From: Campylobacteraceae bacterium
GTDB lineage: Bacteria; Campylobacterota; Campylobacteria; Campylobacterales; UBA6016
NCBI GenBank assembly: GCA_022758985.1
Contig: JAEMQC010000002.1
Span: forward strand, 1-23,436
Reading direction: 5' to 3'
DNA length: 23,436 nucleotides
Part shown: piece after piece, positions 1 to 7,337 of the stretch
How the letters are laid out: every line of letters starts with the position of its first letter
Position numbering within the stretch: the stretch's first letter is position 1
Made by a program: the position numbers and the translations under genes
Notes under the pieces: generated by a model
The model's input: the letters and a program-made list of their open reading frames with translations, nothing else
Database searches by the model: none
What the model was told of the DNA's origin: nothing

Positions 1-172
1 CGACAAATATCGTCAACAAAATCCATATCCGTCGAACGAAGCCGTGGATATCAAAAAACTGCAAGGCACAGACGGACACTACAGGCTCAGAGTGGGCAGA
101 TATAGATTTTTGTTTACGATAATATTGGTCTATTTCTACGACATCGGTTCAAGGGGTGATATATACAAATGA
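1..172 (+). CDS. RelE/ParE-family toxin, C-terminal fragment
   Basis: The 5' end lies outside the window; the visible frame begins at base 2 and gives 56 residues ending at TGA 170-172. It contains LQGTDGHYRLRVGRYRFLFT followed by a short strand and a DIGSRGDIY-type ending. This matches the C-terminal half of RelE/ParE superfamily toxins, where L-x-G-x(n)-YRLRVGDYR and a final hRxDVY-like strand are typical. Family members are mRNA interferases or gyrase inhibitors that are neutralised by a small antitoxin. The antitoxin gene would normally sit just upstream and is not visible. The stop codon overlaps the Shine-Dalgarno GAGG (171-174) of the next gene, ribE, which suggests co-transcription. 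RelE versus ParE subtype cannot be decided from this fragment. Confidence 0.75.
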   Translation, partial: DKYRQQNPYPSNEAVDIKKLQGTDGHYRLRVGRYRFLFTIILVYFYDIGSRGDIYK

Positions 173-179
173 GGCAAAA

Positions 180-788
180 ATGTTTACGGGACTGATAAGA
201 GAATTCGCAACAGTAAAAAGCTTTAGCGGCGAGAAATTGACGCTAAAATCAAACTACAAACCAAAAATAGGCGATAGCATAGCCATAAACGGGGCGTGTC
301 TAACTGTAACAGAAGTGGCGTGGGGCGGCTTTTCGGTGGAGCTAAGCCATGAGAGCCAAAAGATATTAGCGACCGAAAACCTTAGGGGTAAGGTGCATAT
401 GGAGCCCGCTATGCAGATGGGCGATAGGTTTGAGGGGCATGTGGTTCAAGGACACGTGGATTGTGTGGGGGAGATAACAAGAATAGATAGAAGCTCAAAG
501 TCCTACGACTACTACATCAAGGTACCTGAGGAGTTTTTGCCGCTTTTGCCGCCGAAGGGCTCCGTGACGATAGATGGCGTAAGCCTGACAATCAACGAAT
601 GCATGAAAGACGGGTTTCGTCTGACAATCATACCGCATACGCTCCAGACCACGCTTTTTGGAGACTACAAAGTCGGTAGACGCGTCAACGTAGAGACCGA
701 TATGTTCGCAAGGTATCTGGCGCATATGTTCGGGCATCAAAAAACGCTCTCGTGGGAAGATGTAGAAAAGATACAGGCTCTCTACTAA
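180..788 (+). CDS. ribE: Riboflavin synthase, alpha chain
   Basis: This enzyme dismutates two 6,7-dimethyl-8-ribityllumazine molecules into riboflavin and a pyrimidinedione, the last step of riboflavin synthesis, in the cytosol. The product is 202 aa, the usual family length. It starts with the invariant MFTGLI and has two tandem lumazine-binding repeats, roughly residues 1-95 and 96-190. Conserved blocks include GDSIAINGACLTV, GHVVQGHVDCVGEI and DGVSLTINE, and the end of repeat two has NVETDMFARYL. The frame is open further upstream, but ATG 180 is chosen because MFTGLI is the family N-terminus and GAGG at 171-174 is well placed. flhX follows after one base. From memory, H. pylori HP1574/HP1575 show the same neighbour pair. 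The gene is also named ribC in some genomes. Confidence 0.95.
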   Translation: MFTGLIREFATVKSFSGEKLTLKSNYKPKIGDSIAINGACLTVTEVAWGGFSVELSHESQKILATENLRGKVHMEPAMQMGDRFEGHVVQGHVDCVGEITRIDRSSKSYDYYIKVPEEFLPLLPPKGSVTIDGVSLTINECMKDGFRLTIIPHTLQTTLFGDYKVGRRVNVETDMFARYLAHMFGHQKTLSWEDVEKIQALY

Positions 789-789
789 A

Positions 790-1068
790 ATGCTAACCCC
801 GAAAGCCGCAGCGCTAAAATACGAAAAAGAGGGAGACAAAGCCCCAACCGTAATAGCCAAAGGCAAAGGAGTAATAGCTGAAAAGATTATCGCCAAAGCT
901 TCGGAAGTTGGCATTCCGCTTTTCAAAAACGAGCTGCTGGCCGATTCGCTACTAAACGTGGAGATAGATAGAGAGATTCCGCCGGCTCTTTATAAGGCGG
1001 TCGTTGAGGTTTTTGTATGGCTTGCTAAAAATGAGGATACGGCTAGCGCCAAAAAAAACCTACTCTGA
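790..1068 (+). CDS. flhX: FlhX: stand-alone FlhB cytoplasmic-domain homologue
   Basis: This 92-aa protein aligns with the FlhB C-terminal (FlhB_C) region downstream of the autocleavage site. Visible blocks are AAALKYEKEGDKAPTVIAKG, GVIAEKIIAKASEVGIP and EIDREIPPALYKAVVEVFVW; the last is the typical IPxxLYxAVAE element. It lacks the membrane domain and the NPTH cleavage motif of full FlhB. In H. pylori a protein of this kind (FlhX) is reported to substitute for the FlhB C-terminal fragment in substrate switching of the flagellar export gate. The same role is inferred here. The start codon is one base after the ribE stop with no strong SD, so translation is probably coupled to ribE. The product is soluble and presumably acts at the export apparatus. 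Confidence 0.85.
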   Translation: MLTPKAAALKYEKEGDKAPTVIAKGKGVIAEKIIAKASEVGIPLFKNELLADSLLNVEIDREIPPALYKAVVEVFVWLAKNEDTASAKKNLL

Positions 1069-1173
1069 CTTTTTTATTACTCCACCACCCAATAATCTAA
1101 AAAATTTAAGCATTATTTTAACACACAGTTGCAACAATCGTATCTGATTTACACGAAAGGGAAACCGCCAAAA

Positions 1174-3534
1174 ATGCGAGCAAGCCTCCAAGGCAATGAT
1201 ATCTTCGATAATCCTCTTTTCAAAAACGGTCCGGTTGTGGTTTTTTTATGGCAAAATCAGGATGATTGGCCGGTCGAAAACGTAACAGACAATGTCTCAA
1301 AGCTATTTGGATACGAAGCTGAAGAGTTCAAAAACGGAAGCGTTAAATATGCAGATTTAATAAATAAAACAGATTTAGCCAGAGTTGCGGCCGAGGTTGA
1401 AGAAGCCACGCTAAAAGGGTTGGAGGCATTCATCCATAAACCATATATGGTTACGACAAAAAGCGGCGACATCAAGTGGCTACTTGACAGTACAATCACC
1501 ATTAAAGATGAGCAAAACCATATAACACACTACCTCGGCTATCTCATAGACATCACAGAACAAACAAACTTAGAAAAGCGGGTCGCAGAGCTAAAAGAGA
1601 GATATGAGCTTGCTATTGACGGTTCGAATGACGGCATTTGGGACTGGAATGTAAAAACAGGCGAGGTGTATTTCTCTCCAAGATGGAAAGCGATGCTAGG
1701 CTTTGAGCCGGACGAGATACAAAACTCTCTGGACGAATGGAGAAAAAGAGTTCATCCCGATGATCTAAAAGATGTAGAAGAGGCTTTAAGCAAACATCTT
1801 CAAAAAATAGAGCCGTTTTACGAAACAAAACATAGGGTAATGTGCAAAAACGGGAAATATAAATGGATACTAGACAGAGGCAAAGCAATATTTGATGAAA
1901 ACGGGGTTGCGACAAGAATGGCCGGCTCCCACACGGACATAGACAAGCAAAAGGAGCTTGAAGCCAAACTAAACGACGCTCTTTCAAAATTCAGAGATAT
2001 ATTCAACATCTCGCAAGTAGGTCTGGCGCTCCTTGACTCAAACGGCAAAATATTAGAAGCAAACGATAAAGCATTGGAGATGTTCCATCTAAATAAAGAC
2101 GAAACGCTCGGGCAAGATTATGCGACAAAATTGCCAAAAGCGATAAAACCGGACGGAACCCTCATGAAGCCTGAAGAATACGCCGGAATGAGAGCCCTAA
2201 AAGAGAAAAAACCGATATACAATGTAGAGTTTGGGATAGATGATGGCAAAGGCAAAACGACATGGATTGTTGCAAACGCAGTACCGCTAGACGGCGGCAG
2301 CAAAGAGGTTATAGTATCCTACACCGATATTACGTATAAAAAAGAGCTAGAGGACTCTCTTAAAAAAGCAAACGAAAACCTAAATGCCTTGGTTGAAAGC
2401 GAACTTCAAAAGCGCCTTAGCTCGGAGATGAAGCTTGAGAGGATATTTGAAAGCATATCCGTAGGGGTAATGATAGTTGACGAAGATGGAGATTATGTAG
2501 ATTTCAACGACGCATATGCACATATATATGGATATGAAAAAAGCGAACTTATCGGAAAAAGTTTTTTTATAACGACAAAAGAGAGCGAAATGGAGCAGGT
2601 AAAAAGACTCCATTATGATTTTATGCATAGCGATAAAAAAGAGGAGAGATTTTATTTTCAGGCACGCAGAAAAGACGGAAATATAATAGACATACTAGGC
2701 ACATCCTCCAAAACAACGATGGACGGCAAGCTATACAAAATAACAACCGTCATGGATATTACCGAACAAAAAAGACAAGAAAAACTACTCATAGAACAAT
2801 CCAGAATGGCTGAAATGGGCGAGATGATAGGGGTTATAGCGCACCAATGGAGGCAGCCGCTAAATGCCGTAGGTTTAATCGTTCAAGACATCAAATCTGC
2901 CTATGAGTACGGGGAGGTTGACAAGGAATATATCAATAAATCCGTAAAAGACTCAATGGATATCCTCAACTTTATGTCTAAAACCATAGACGACTTCAGG
3001 AGCTTTTTTAGAAGAGATAAAGAAAAGTCGGTATTTGAGGTATGCAATACGGTTCTGGGCGTAGTAGGGCTAATAAAACCTCAATTAACCTCAAATAATA
3101 TAGAGATATCGATGGAGATAAATTGCAAGCTATACAAAAACGGCGTATGCAACTGGGATAAAAAAGGGATATTAGGGTATCCAAACGAATTTAAGCAAGC
3201 CATGTTAAATCTAATCACAAACGCAAAAGATGCCATACTGGAAAAACGAGAGCGAGACAAGGGCGACGAAAAGGGGAAAATACTAATTACGGTAAATAGA
3301 GGCGAGCAGTATGTAACAATAGCCGTTCAAGACAACGGAACAGGCATAAAAGATGAGAATATGGGAAAAATATTTGAACCATATTTCAGCACAAAAGGCG
3401 TAAGCGGAACCGGAATAGGTCTTTATATGACAAAAACAATCATAGAAAAAAACATGAACGGCATAATAAGGGCATTTAATACGGGCGATGGAGCGGTATT
3501 TGAGGCAACTTTTCCCATACAAGGAGAAGAGTAG
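1174..3534 (+). CDS. Soluble multi-PAS sensor histidine kinase
   Basis: This 786-aa protein has no membrane segment, so it should sense a cytosolic signal. Four PAS units are recognisable at about residues 19-135, 143-263, 273-390 and 422-535. The first two, and the fourth, end in the typical D-I-T/D-x-(E/D)-x-Q linker. The H-box reads GVIAHQWRQPLN with the phospho-acceptor His at 557, a form common in Campylobacterota kinases. The HATPase domain follows, with N-box NLITNAKDA (about 679-687), DNGTGI, FEPYFST and GTGIGL (about 745-750). The open frame reaches back to TTG 1129, but ATG 1174 has a purine-rich AAAGGGA 11 bases upstream while 1129 has no SD. No response regulator lies next to it, so it is an orphan kinase in this window. 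The ligand is unknown. Confidence 0.9.
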   Translation: MRASLQGNDIFDNPLFKNGPVVVFLWQNQDDWPVENVTDNVSKLFGYEAEEFKNGSVKYADLINKTDLARVAAEVEEATLKGLEAFIHKPYMVTTKSGDIKWLLDSTITIKDEQNHITHYLGYLIDITEQTNLEKRVAELKERYELAIDGSNDGIWDWNVKTGEVYFSPRWKAMLGFEPDEIQNSLDEWRKRVHPDDLKDVEEALSKHLQKIEPFYETKHRVMCKNGKYKWILDRGKAIFDENGVATRMAGSHTDIDKQKELEAKLNDALSKFRDIFNISQVGLALLDSNGKILEANDKALEMFHLNKDETLGQDYATKLPKAIKPDGTLMKPEEYAGMRALKEKKPIYNVEFGIDDGKGKTTWIVANAVPLDGGSKEVIVSYTDITYKKELEDSLKKANENLNALVESELQKRLSSEMKLERIFESISVGVMIVDEDGDYVDFNDAYAHIYGYEKSELIGKSFFITTKESEMEQVKRLHYDFMHSDKKEERFYFQARRKDGNIIDILGTSSKTTMDGKLYKITTVMDITEQKRQEKLLIEQSRMAEMGEMIGVIAHQWRQPLNAVGLIVQDIKSAYEYGEVDKEYINKSVKDSMDILNFMSKTIDDFRSFFRRDKEKSVFEVCNTVLGVVGLIKPQLTSNNIEISMEINCKLYKNGVCNWDKKGILGYPNEFKQAMLNLITNAKDAILEKRERDKGDEKGKILITVNRGEQYVTIAVQDNGTGIKDENMGKIFEPYFSTKGVSGTGIGLYMTKTIIEKNMNGIIRAFNTGDGAVFEATFPIQGEE

Positions 3535-3674
3535 GAAAAACTATATCAGGGTCTACAACAAAAAGGCTTCATTTGGCGCCAAACTATAAAATTCCTTTTT
3601 GAGTATATATCTGACCCAAACGCAACGGCGGAAACGGACGTAATGGCCGATATTTTGACCCTGAAACTAGATAG

Positions 3675-3919
3675 AAGAATTTTTGAGGCGCAAACTCCTC
3701 TGTTTTTGCTGCTTTTGCCTATGGCTACTACCGTCAGTGGCTCATACTCTGCGGTACCAACCGATAAAACATCTAAAAATTTCTGCTTATCCGAGCTAAA
3801 AAACAGCCGCAGCTGTAGATTGCAGAGAGGGCGCCGTCCCTTGTAGGCCACACCGTGGCATATCTTGCAAGCTTTTGCGCCTCTATGTTTTTGACATCTC
3901 TAGCGCAAAAAAGAAACAT
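3675..3919 (-). pseudogene. Possible decayed HPr-like gene
   Basis: Read on the minus strand, three fragments in different frames follow the order of an HPr fold. First comes ATG 3919 to about 3856, with VKNIEAQKLARYAT, like the first helix. Next, at about 3855-3719, is KFLDVLSVGTAEYEPLTVVA, which resembles the HPr segment of the form KSIMGVMSLG-x(n)-ITI. Last, at about 3718-3675, is AKAAKTEEF, like the final helix. Two frameshifts would be needed to join them, and the HPr active-site His (GLHARP) is not visible. This is a weak call based on motif resemblance. It could also be chance open sequence in non-coding DNA, or a diverged non-catalytic HPr-like protein with sequence errors. Confidence 0.25.
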
Positions 3920-3998
3920 TTAGGCAAAAAAATTAAAAGTGATACTTTTCTTGTCATAAAAATGCCCTTTTTTGCGTATAGAATACCATTATTTTATC

Positions 3999-4034
3999 TA
4001 ATATTTTAGTTTATTATTGTAAATTAAAATATTA
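3999..4034. promoter_or_regulatory. AT-rich inverted repeat upstream of TonB receptor, candidate operator
   Basis: A perfect 10-base inverted repeat, TAATATTTTA (3999-4008) and TAAAATATTA (4025-4034), flanks a 16-base spacer. Inside it, two more complementary pairs follow after one G-T position. It ends 27 bases before the receptor start codon, a position suited to a repressor site. TonB receptors are often iron- or ligand-controlled, so a Fur-like or other repressor operator is possible. The repeat does not match a Fur consensus clearly, so the regulator is not named. Confidence 0.4.
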
Positions 4035-4061
4035 CACTTGTAAAAATATTTTGGAGCGTTT

Positions 4062-6164
4062 GTGAACAAGTTTGCCATAACCTGTGTGTTAGCCGTTTGC
4101 GTAACGGCGTCAGCCAATGAGCTATCGAAAATTCTGGAGGAGACTACCCAGATAGCCACAAAGACTAGAATAAATGCCGACTATGTACCAGGAACGGTAA
4201 ACATCATCAGAGGCGAAGAGCTAAAGGCGCTCGGGATTTTGAACCTCAATCAACCAAATGCGCTTGATATGATAGTCGGTATGGATAGCTCGGTCAATGC
4301 GCTAAGAGGAAGCGGTGCGGTATACGGCGGACAAGGCGTCAAGATAAAGTGGCTTCTCAACGGCAGGGCATTGAGCTCGCAAATATGGAGCGGCTCTACT
4401 TTTGGAAGGGGAATTATATCTTTCCCTGTTGCGGTAGATCAAATAGAGAGAATAGAAATAATAAGAGGCCCGGACTCTGCCGTTTATGGGGATAACGCAA
4501 TATTTGGCGTTATCAATATAATCACAAAAGCGGACAGTAATGAGCTATCGGCAAATTATGGGTATCAGGGTGATGGCAAAAGTTCGACATCCGCAAGCGC
4601 CGATTTTAATTACAAGCAAGACGCTTTAGAGCTAAGTTCATCTTTTTTGATTTTTGATACCGAGGGCTACAATTTTTACATAGGCGAAAATGGAAATTTT
4701 GCCAATAGTATGACCGGTAACCATGCCCCGGGATATGGTCCCGGCAATCTTCCCAACGGCTCAAAAGGCTACAATTTTTTATTTGACTCTAGATATAACT
4801 CTTTTGAAGTTTGGCTAAATCGGTTGGAGACAAAATCGGCGCAAGGCGCTTTTGGTAATTGGTATCCGACCGATATGCTTCCAAAAGATGACAATAAAAT
4901 GGTTAGAAAAGAGGTTTATACTCAAGTCGGCGCACAAAAAGAGTTTAAATTCGGTGATTTTTATCTAACGCCAAAAATTGGCATCGATACCATGGAAAGC
5001 AAACTTGACGATTATCTACGAGTATCGGCTAATTATATGAATAATGCGACCGGAATAGACGGTATTAGAAGATTTATATACAAAGAAGAAAGAAAGCACG
5101 CCACACTTGATGCCGACTATAAAACGGACGACCATCATTTTGTAGGTGGATTATTTATTCAATCTACAAAAAATATAAAAGACTCAAGATATGAAAATTT
5201 TTCTTATGTCGGCCCTTGGTCGCCGCCACCTGCGGTTAATATATGGAAAATCGACAATGTATATAGTAATGTAGTTGCCCCGCAAAATACATACAGAGGG
5301 CAAAAAGCTTTTTATATTCAGGACTCTTGGGACTTTACGGATAAAGCCACAATTACCTACGGCGCCAGATACGATACCTTTAGCGGGGATGTAAAAAGCA
5401 TGGGATGGTCGCCTAGACTAGCTATTGTGTATAGACTAAACGAGGGCAATATACTAAAGACCCAATACGCTAGAGCTTTCAGGCCTCCTACTTTTGCAGA
5501 AACGTCCGGAATTCCCGGTATCAAATCCGAAACAGTCGATACGGTGGAGGCTTCGCATATATATAGGCAAGATAAAACAGTCCTTAAAACCACGGTGTTT
5601 GAGTCTAGAATTTATGACATGATTACTATGGATGATTATTCATATGAGACGCTCAATCTTCCAAAATGCGGGATAATACAAGGGGTTGAGCTAGAGTATA
5701 AATATAGCGCCGATAGTTTTAGTCTAGGCTTTAATAGCGCTCTATATAAAACAAGAGCGGAAGAGCGTATGAGCCCGTACGGGTTTAAATATAAAGCCGG
5801 GTCATTTCCTTTGGCTCCAACCTTGATGTCAAACATAATTTTAACCGTCAATCAAAGTACAAAATATCCGACTACTTTTTGGTATCACTATATTAGCGGC
5901 AAAGAGAGAAAGAGCGAGTACACCGCTACGCCAATTAATTACGGTTTCATGAAGCAAAGTAACGGCGATGTGGCGCCACAGGATTATCTCAATATAACCC
6001 AGCAGTTCAAGGGCGTGGTGAAAAATCTAGACCTATCTGTGGGTGTTCAAAACGTATTCGGTAAAACTTTGAAAACACTCTATATGCCGCTCAATCAGCC
6101 GAATAATCAAGATATTCCGTACATGGGGCAGATGTTTTGGATGAATCTCTCTTATAAGTTCTAG
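4062..6164 (+). CDS. TonB-dependent outer-membrane receptor
   Basis: This 700-aa protein should import a scarce ligand (siderophore, haem, metal complex or cobalamin) across the outer membrane using TonB energy. A signal peptide covers residues 1-19 (MNKFAITCVLAVCVTASA then NE). The plug domain follows, with the hallmark IERIEIIRGPDSAVYG at about 127-142 and GVINIITK at about 149-156. The rest alternates aromatic-rich beta strands and ends in LSYKF, a typical outer-membrane C-terminal Phe. The start is GTG 4062 with GGAG at 4053-4056. No transporter, synthesis or regulator genes flank it, so the substrate cannot be read from context. An inverted repeat lies just upstream and a terminator hairpin just downstream, making it a one-gene unit. 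Confidence 0.92.
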   Translation: MNKFAITCVLAVCVTASANELSKILEETTQIATKTRINADYVPGTVNIIRGEELKALGILNLNQPNALDMIVGMDSSVNALRGSGAVYGGQGVKIKWLLNGRALSSQIWSGSTFGRGIISFPVAVDQIERIEIIRGPDSAVYGDNAIFGVINIITKADSNELSANYGYQGDGKSSTSASADFNYKQDALELSSSFLIFDTEGYNFYIGENGNFANSMTGNHAPGYGPGNLPNGSKGYNFLFDSRYNSFEVWLNRLETKSAQGAFGNWYPTDMLPKDDNKMVRKEVYTQVGAQKEFKFGDFYLTPKIGIDTMESKLDDYLRVSANYMNNATGIDGIRRFIYKEERKHATLDADYKTDDHHFVGGLFIQSTKNIKDSRYENFSYVGPWSPPPAVNIWKIDNVYSNVVAPQNTYRGQKAFYIQDSWDFTDKATITYGARYDTFSGDVKSMGWSPRLAIVYRLNEGNILKTQYARAFRPPTFAETSGIPGIKSETVDTVEASHIYRQDKTVLKTTVFESRIYDMITMDDYSYETLNLPKCGIIQGVELEYKYSADSFSLGFNSALYKTRAEERMSPYGFKYKAGSFPLAPTLMSNIILTVNQSTKYPTTFWYHYISGKERKSEYTATPINYGFMKQSNGDVAPQDYLNITQQFKGVVKNLDLSVGVQNVFGKTLKTLYMPLNQPNNQDIPYMGQMFWMNLSYKF

Positions 6165-6174
6165 CCTAGCTTCT

Positions 6175-6191
6175 TTGGAGCGATTTTTGCT
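6175..6191 (+). promoter_or_regulatory. Sigma-54 (RpoN) promoter for the gene at 6227
   Basis: The sequence TTGGAGCGATTTTTGCT has GG at 6177-6178 and GC at 6189-6190, separated by exactly 10 bases. It matches the YTGGCACGrNNNTTGCW consensus at all key positions except two in the -24 tail. The start site is expected near 6202, giving a leader of about 25 bases. RpoN drives middle flagellar genes in Campylobacterota, so this suggests flagellar-regulon membership. Confidence 0.75.
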
Positions 6192-6194
6192 TTG

Positions 6195-6225
6195 AAGGCC
6201 TTTATTATCAGGATAAAGGCTTTTT
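6195..6225 (+). terminator. Rho-independent terminator of the TonB receptor gene
   Basis: A perfect 8-bp stem, GCCTTTAT (6198-6205) with ATAAAGGC (6213-6220), has a 7-base loop. It can be lengthened by AAG/TTT pairing with one G-U, and a T-run follows at 6221-6225. It lies 30 bases after the receptor stop. The right arm contains the AAAGG Shine-Dalgarno (6215-6219) of the next gene, and the predicted sigma-54 start site falls inside the left arm. Confidence 0.75.
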
Positions 6226-6226
6226 G

Positions 6227-6736
6227 ATGCGCGTAACCTCCGATTCCTCCCTTTCTTTACAAAACAGATCGTTAGATAAAGAGCTAAATGACGGCAAGGC
6301 AAAGGCCGACGAAGTAGCAAAACCGTCCAAATCGTCTGCGGATAAAACGCAGGAGAGCCAAAAAAAAGAGAAGCAAGAGTACAAAGAAGCCAGGGAGACG
6401 TACGGGCTCGACACCATAAGGCGCATGAGCGACGAAGAGTATGCCGCCTTTGCCAGGGCTACGGCTAACATGTCCCCGAACGAAAAAATACAAGCGGCGC
6501 AATCTCTGCATCTTGTGGCAAAAAGCTACCAAGAGGCTCAAAAAGCGATTAGCGGCGGCGGCATGGTCGATGCTTTGAATGGCAACTCAGGCTTTTTCAA
6601 AAACGACCCGGCCATTCTCGATAGCGGTATAAAAGTGCTAAGTCAGATGAATAACGGCAACTCGAAAGAGATGGCCGGATTTCTCTCTAGATTTAGAGGT
6701 GCGCTCGCCTCAAATGGACTAAACTTAAGCGCCTGA
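6227..6736 (+). CDS. Sigma-54-controlled protein of unknown function
   Basis: I do not recognise the family of this 169-aa protein. Residues 1-65 are hydrophilic, rich in Lys, Ser, Glu and Gln, and probably disordered. From about 66 on, the sequence is helical and more conserved-looking (YAAFARATANMSPNEKIQAA, then a GGG linker near 117, then another helical stretch). It ends in NGLNLSA. There is no signal peptide or membrane segment. ATG 6227 is preferred over TTG 6224 because AAAGG at 6215-6219 is seven bases away. The strong RpoN promoter suggests a flagellar role, perhaps as an exported structural or accessory protein with a disordered N-terminus; that is inference. Its 3' end faces the minus-strand gene at 6768-7154, whose product ends similarly. 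Confidence 0.75.
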   Translation: MRVTSDSSLSLQNRSLDKELNDGKAKADEVAKPSKSSADKTQESQKKEKQEYKEARETYGLDTIRRMSDEEYAAFARATANMSPNEKIQAAQSLHLVAKSYQEAQKAISGGGMVDALNGNSGFFKNDPAILDSGIKVLSQMNNGNSKEMAGFLSRFRGALASNGLNLSA

Positions 6737-6767
6737 AGTTTTGCTTTTGCACTTTGCGTTCCGTTAT

Positions 6768-7154
6768 TTATGAGTAGAGGTTTAGTCCGAAGTGTGCGTA
6801 GCTATTTTGGTATGAGTTTGCGCTTTGGTATGCCGCAACTCTGCTTGCCTGCTCTTTTTGCGTCATCTCTTTGACTCTGTTTTTTAGCTCGCTCTCCAGC
6901 GTCGCACGATAGATTTCGGCGCTCGCTTCGGATATACGTCTGACGTACTCGTCCACCTCCTTGCCAAATCCAGTAAGCGTACGTTCTATCTCTTGCCGCT
7001 TCATCTGCGTCTTTTTGTCGATAGAGAGTTTTTCTATGATGGAGTTGATCGTTATTTCGCCGCTCGGCAGACTGTACTGGTTGGTCTGGTCGGTCTTTTT
7101 TTGGAAGAGTGAGGAGAGTTGAGAGATAAACGAATTTATGCCGCCTATTTGCAT
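6768..7154 (-). CDS. Sigma-54-controlled small protein of unknown function
   Basis: This 128-aa product was not recognised. It starts MQIGGINSFISQLSSLFQKK, continues with a helical, charged body (IERTLTGFGKEVDEYVRRIS, then AEIYRATLESELKNRVKEM) and ends AHFGLNLYS. It has no signal peptide or transmembrane segment. The frame is open further upstream to 7214, but ATG 7154 is chosen for two reasons: a predicted RpoN promoter at 7184-7201 would initiate near 7173, downstream of the longer start, and GGGGG at 7160-7164 sits five bases before ATG. The promoter type suggests flagellar-regulon membership. It converges with the gene at 6227-6736, leaving 31 bases between stop codons. Confidence 0.75.
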   Translation of the reverse strand: MQIGGINSFISQLSSLFQKKTDQTNQYSLPSGEITINSIIEKLSIDKKTQMKRQEIERTLTGFGKEVDEYVRRISEASAEIYRATLESELKNRVKEMTQKEQASRVAAYQSANSYQNSYAHFGLNLYS

Positions 7155-7183
7155 TTCTGCCCCCGCAATTTTTGGCAAAGAAG

Positions 7184-7201
7184 AGCAAAGGGTGTTCCAA
7201 A
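7184..7201 (-). promoter_or_regulatory. Sigma-54 (RpoN) promoter for the minus-strand gene at 7154
   Basis: On the minus strand the sequence TTTGGAACACCCTTTGCT has GG at 7198-7197 and GC at 7186-7185, with exactly 10 bases between. It retains TTGG, the A and C of the -24 block, and a perfect TTTGCT -12 block. The start site would be near 7173, about 19 bases before ATG 7154. Confidence 0.75.
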
Positions 7202-7299
7202 AAACTTTTTTCAAAAAATAGCGACATAATTCCTATAGCGGTGGTCGGCTTTGTGGATGTCAAGTTTTTTGAATCCAATCTCAGCGAGAAACAGAAAAT

Positions 7300-7314
7300 T
7301 TTTTTTGATAAAAT
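7300..7314 (+). promoter_or_regulatory. Candidate sigma-70 -10 region for tal
   Basis: A T-run at 7299-7306 is followed by GATAAAAT (7307-7314), resembling the T-rich, -35-poor promoters of Campylobacterota. It would give a leader of about 18 bases before ATG 7338. No clear -35 box is visible, so this is tentative. Confidence 0.35.
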
Positions 7315-7337
7315 CAAAACAAAAAAGGCTAATTTGC

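Larger units (their letters stand above)
3535..4061. other. 527-bp intergenic region without an intact gene
   Basis: This gap separates the histidine kinase from the TonB receptor. I see no intact, convincing gene. A plus-strand frame continuous with the kinase frame stays open from 3535 to 3846, but its composition (a run of leucines, then an Arg-rich end) looks non-coding. The minus strand at about 3675-3919 carries fragments resembling an HPr-like protein (separate entry). Small palindromes are TTTGGCGCCAAA at 3572-3583 and GCCAC-ACC-GTGGC at 3847-3859. The last 150 bases become strongly AT-rich and should hold the receptor promoter. Confidence 0.7.

Noticed and set aside
3535..3846. Plus-strand frame continuous with the histidine kinase frame, open for about 100 codons after its stop
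   Set aside because: The translation has a leucine run and an arginine-rich tail, no family motif and no SD. The kinase already ends normally after the GTGIGL region, so a readthrough extension is not supported.
3847..3859. Small hairpin GCCAC-ACC-GTGGC as a terminator or small RNA
   Set aside because: It has only five base pairs and no T-run on either strand.
7155..7214. Upstream extension of the minus-strand unknown gene
   Set aside because: The predicted sigma-54 promoter and start site lie within this stretch, so it would not be fully transcribed from that promoter.
7251..7337. Upstream extension of transaldolase
   Set aside because: The extra residues have no transaldolase counterpart; ATG 7338 has a good SD and the family N-terminus.
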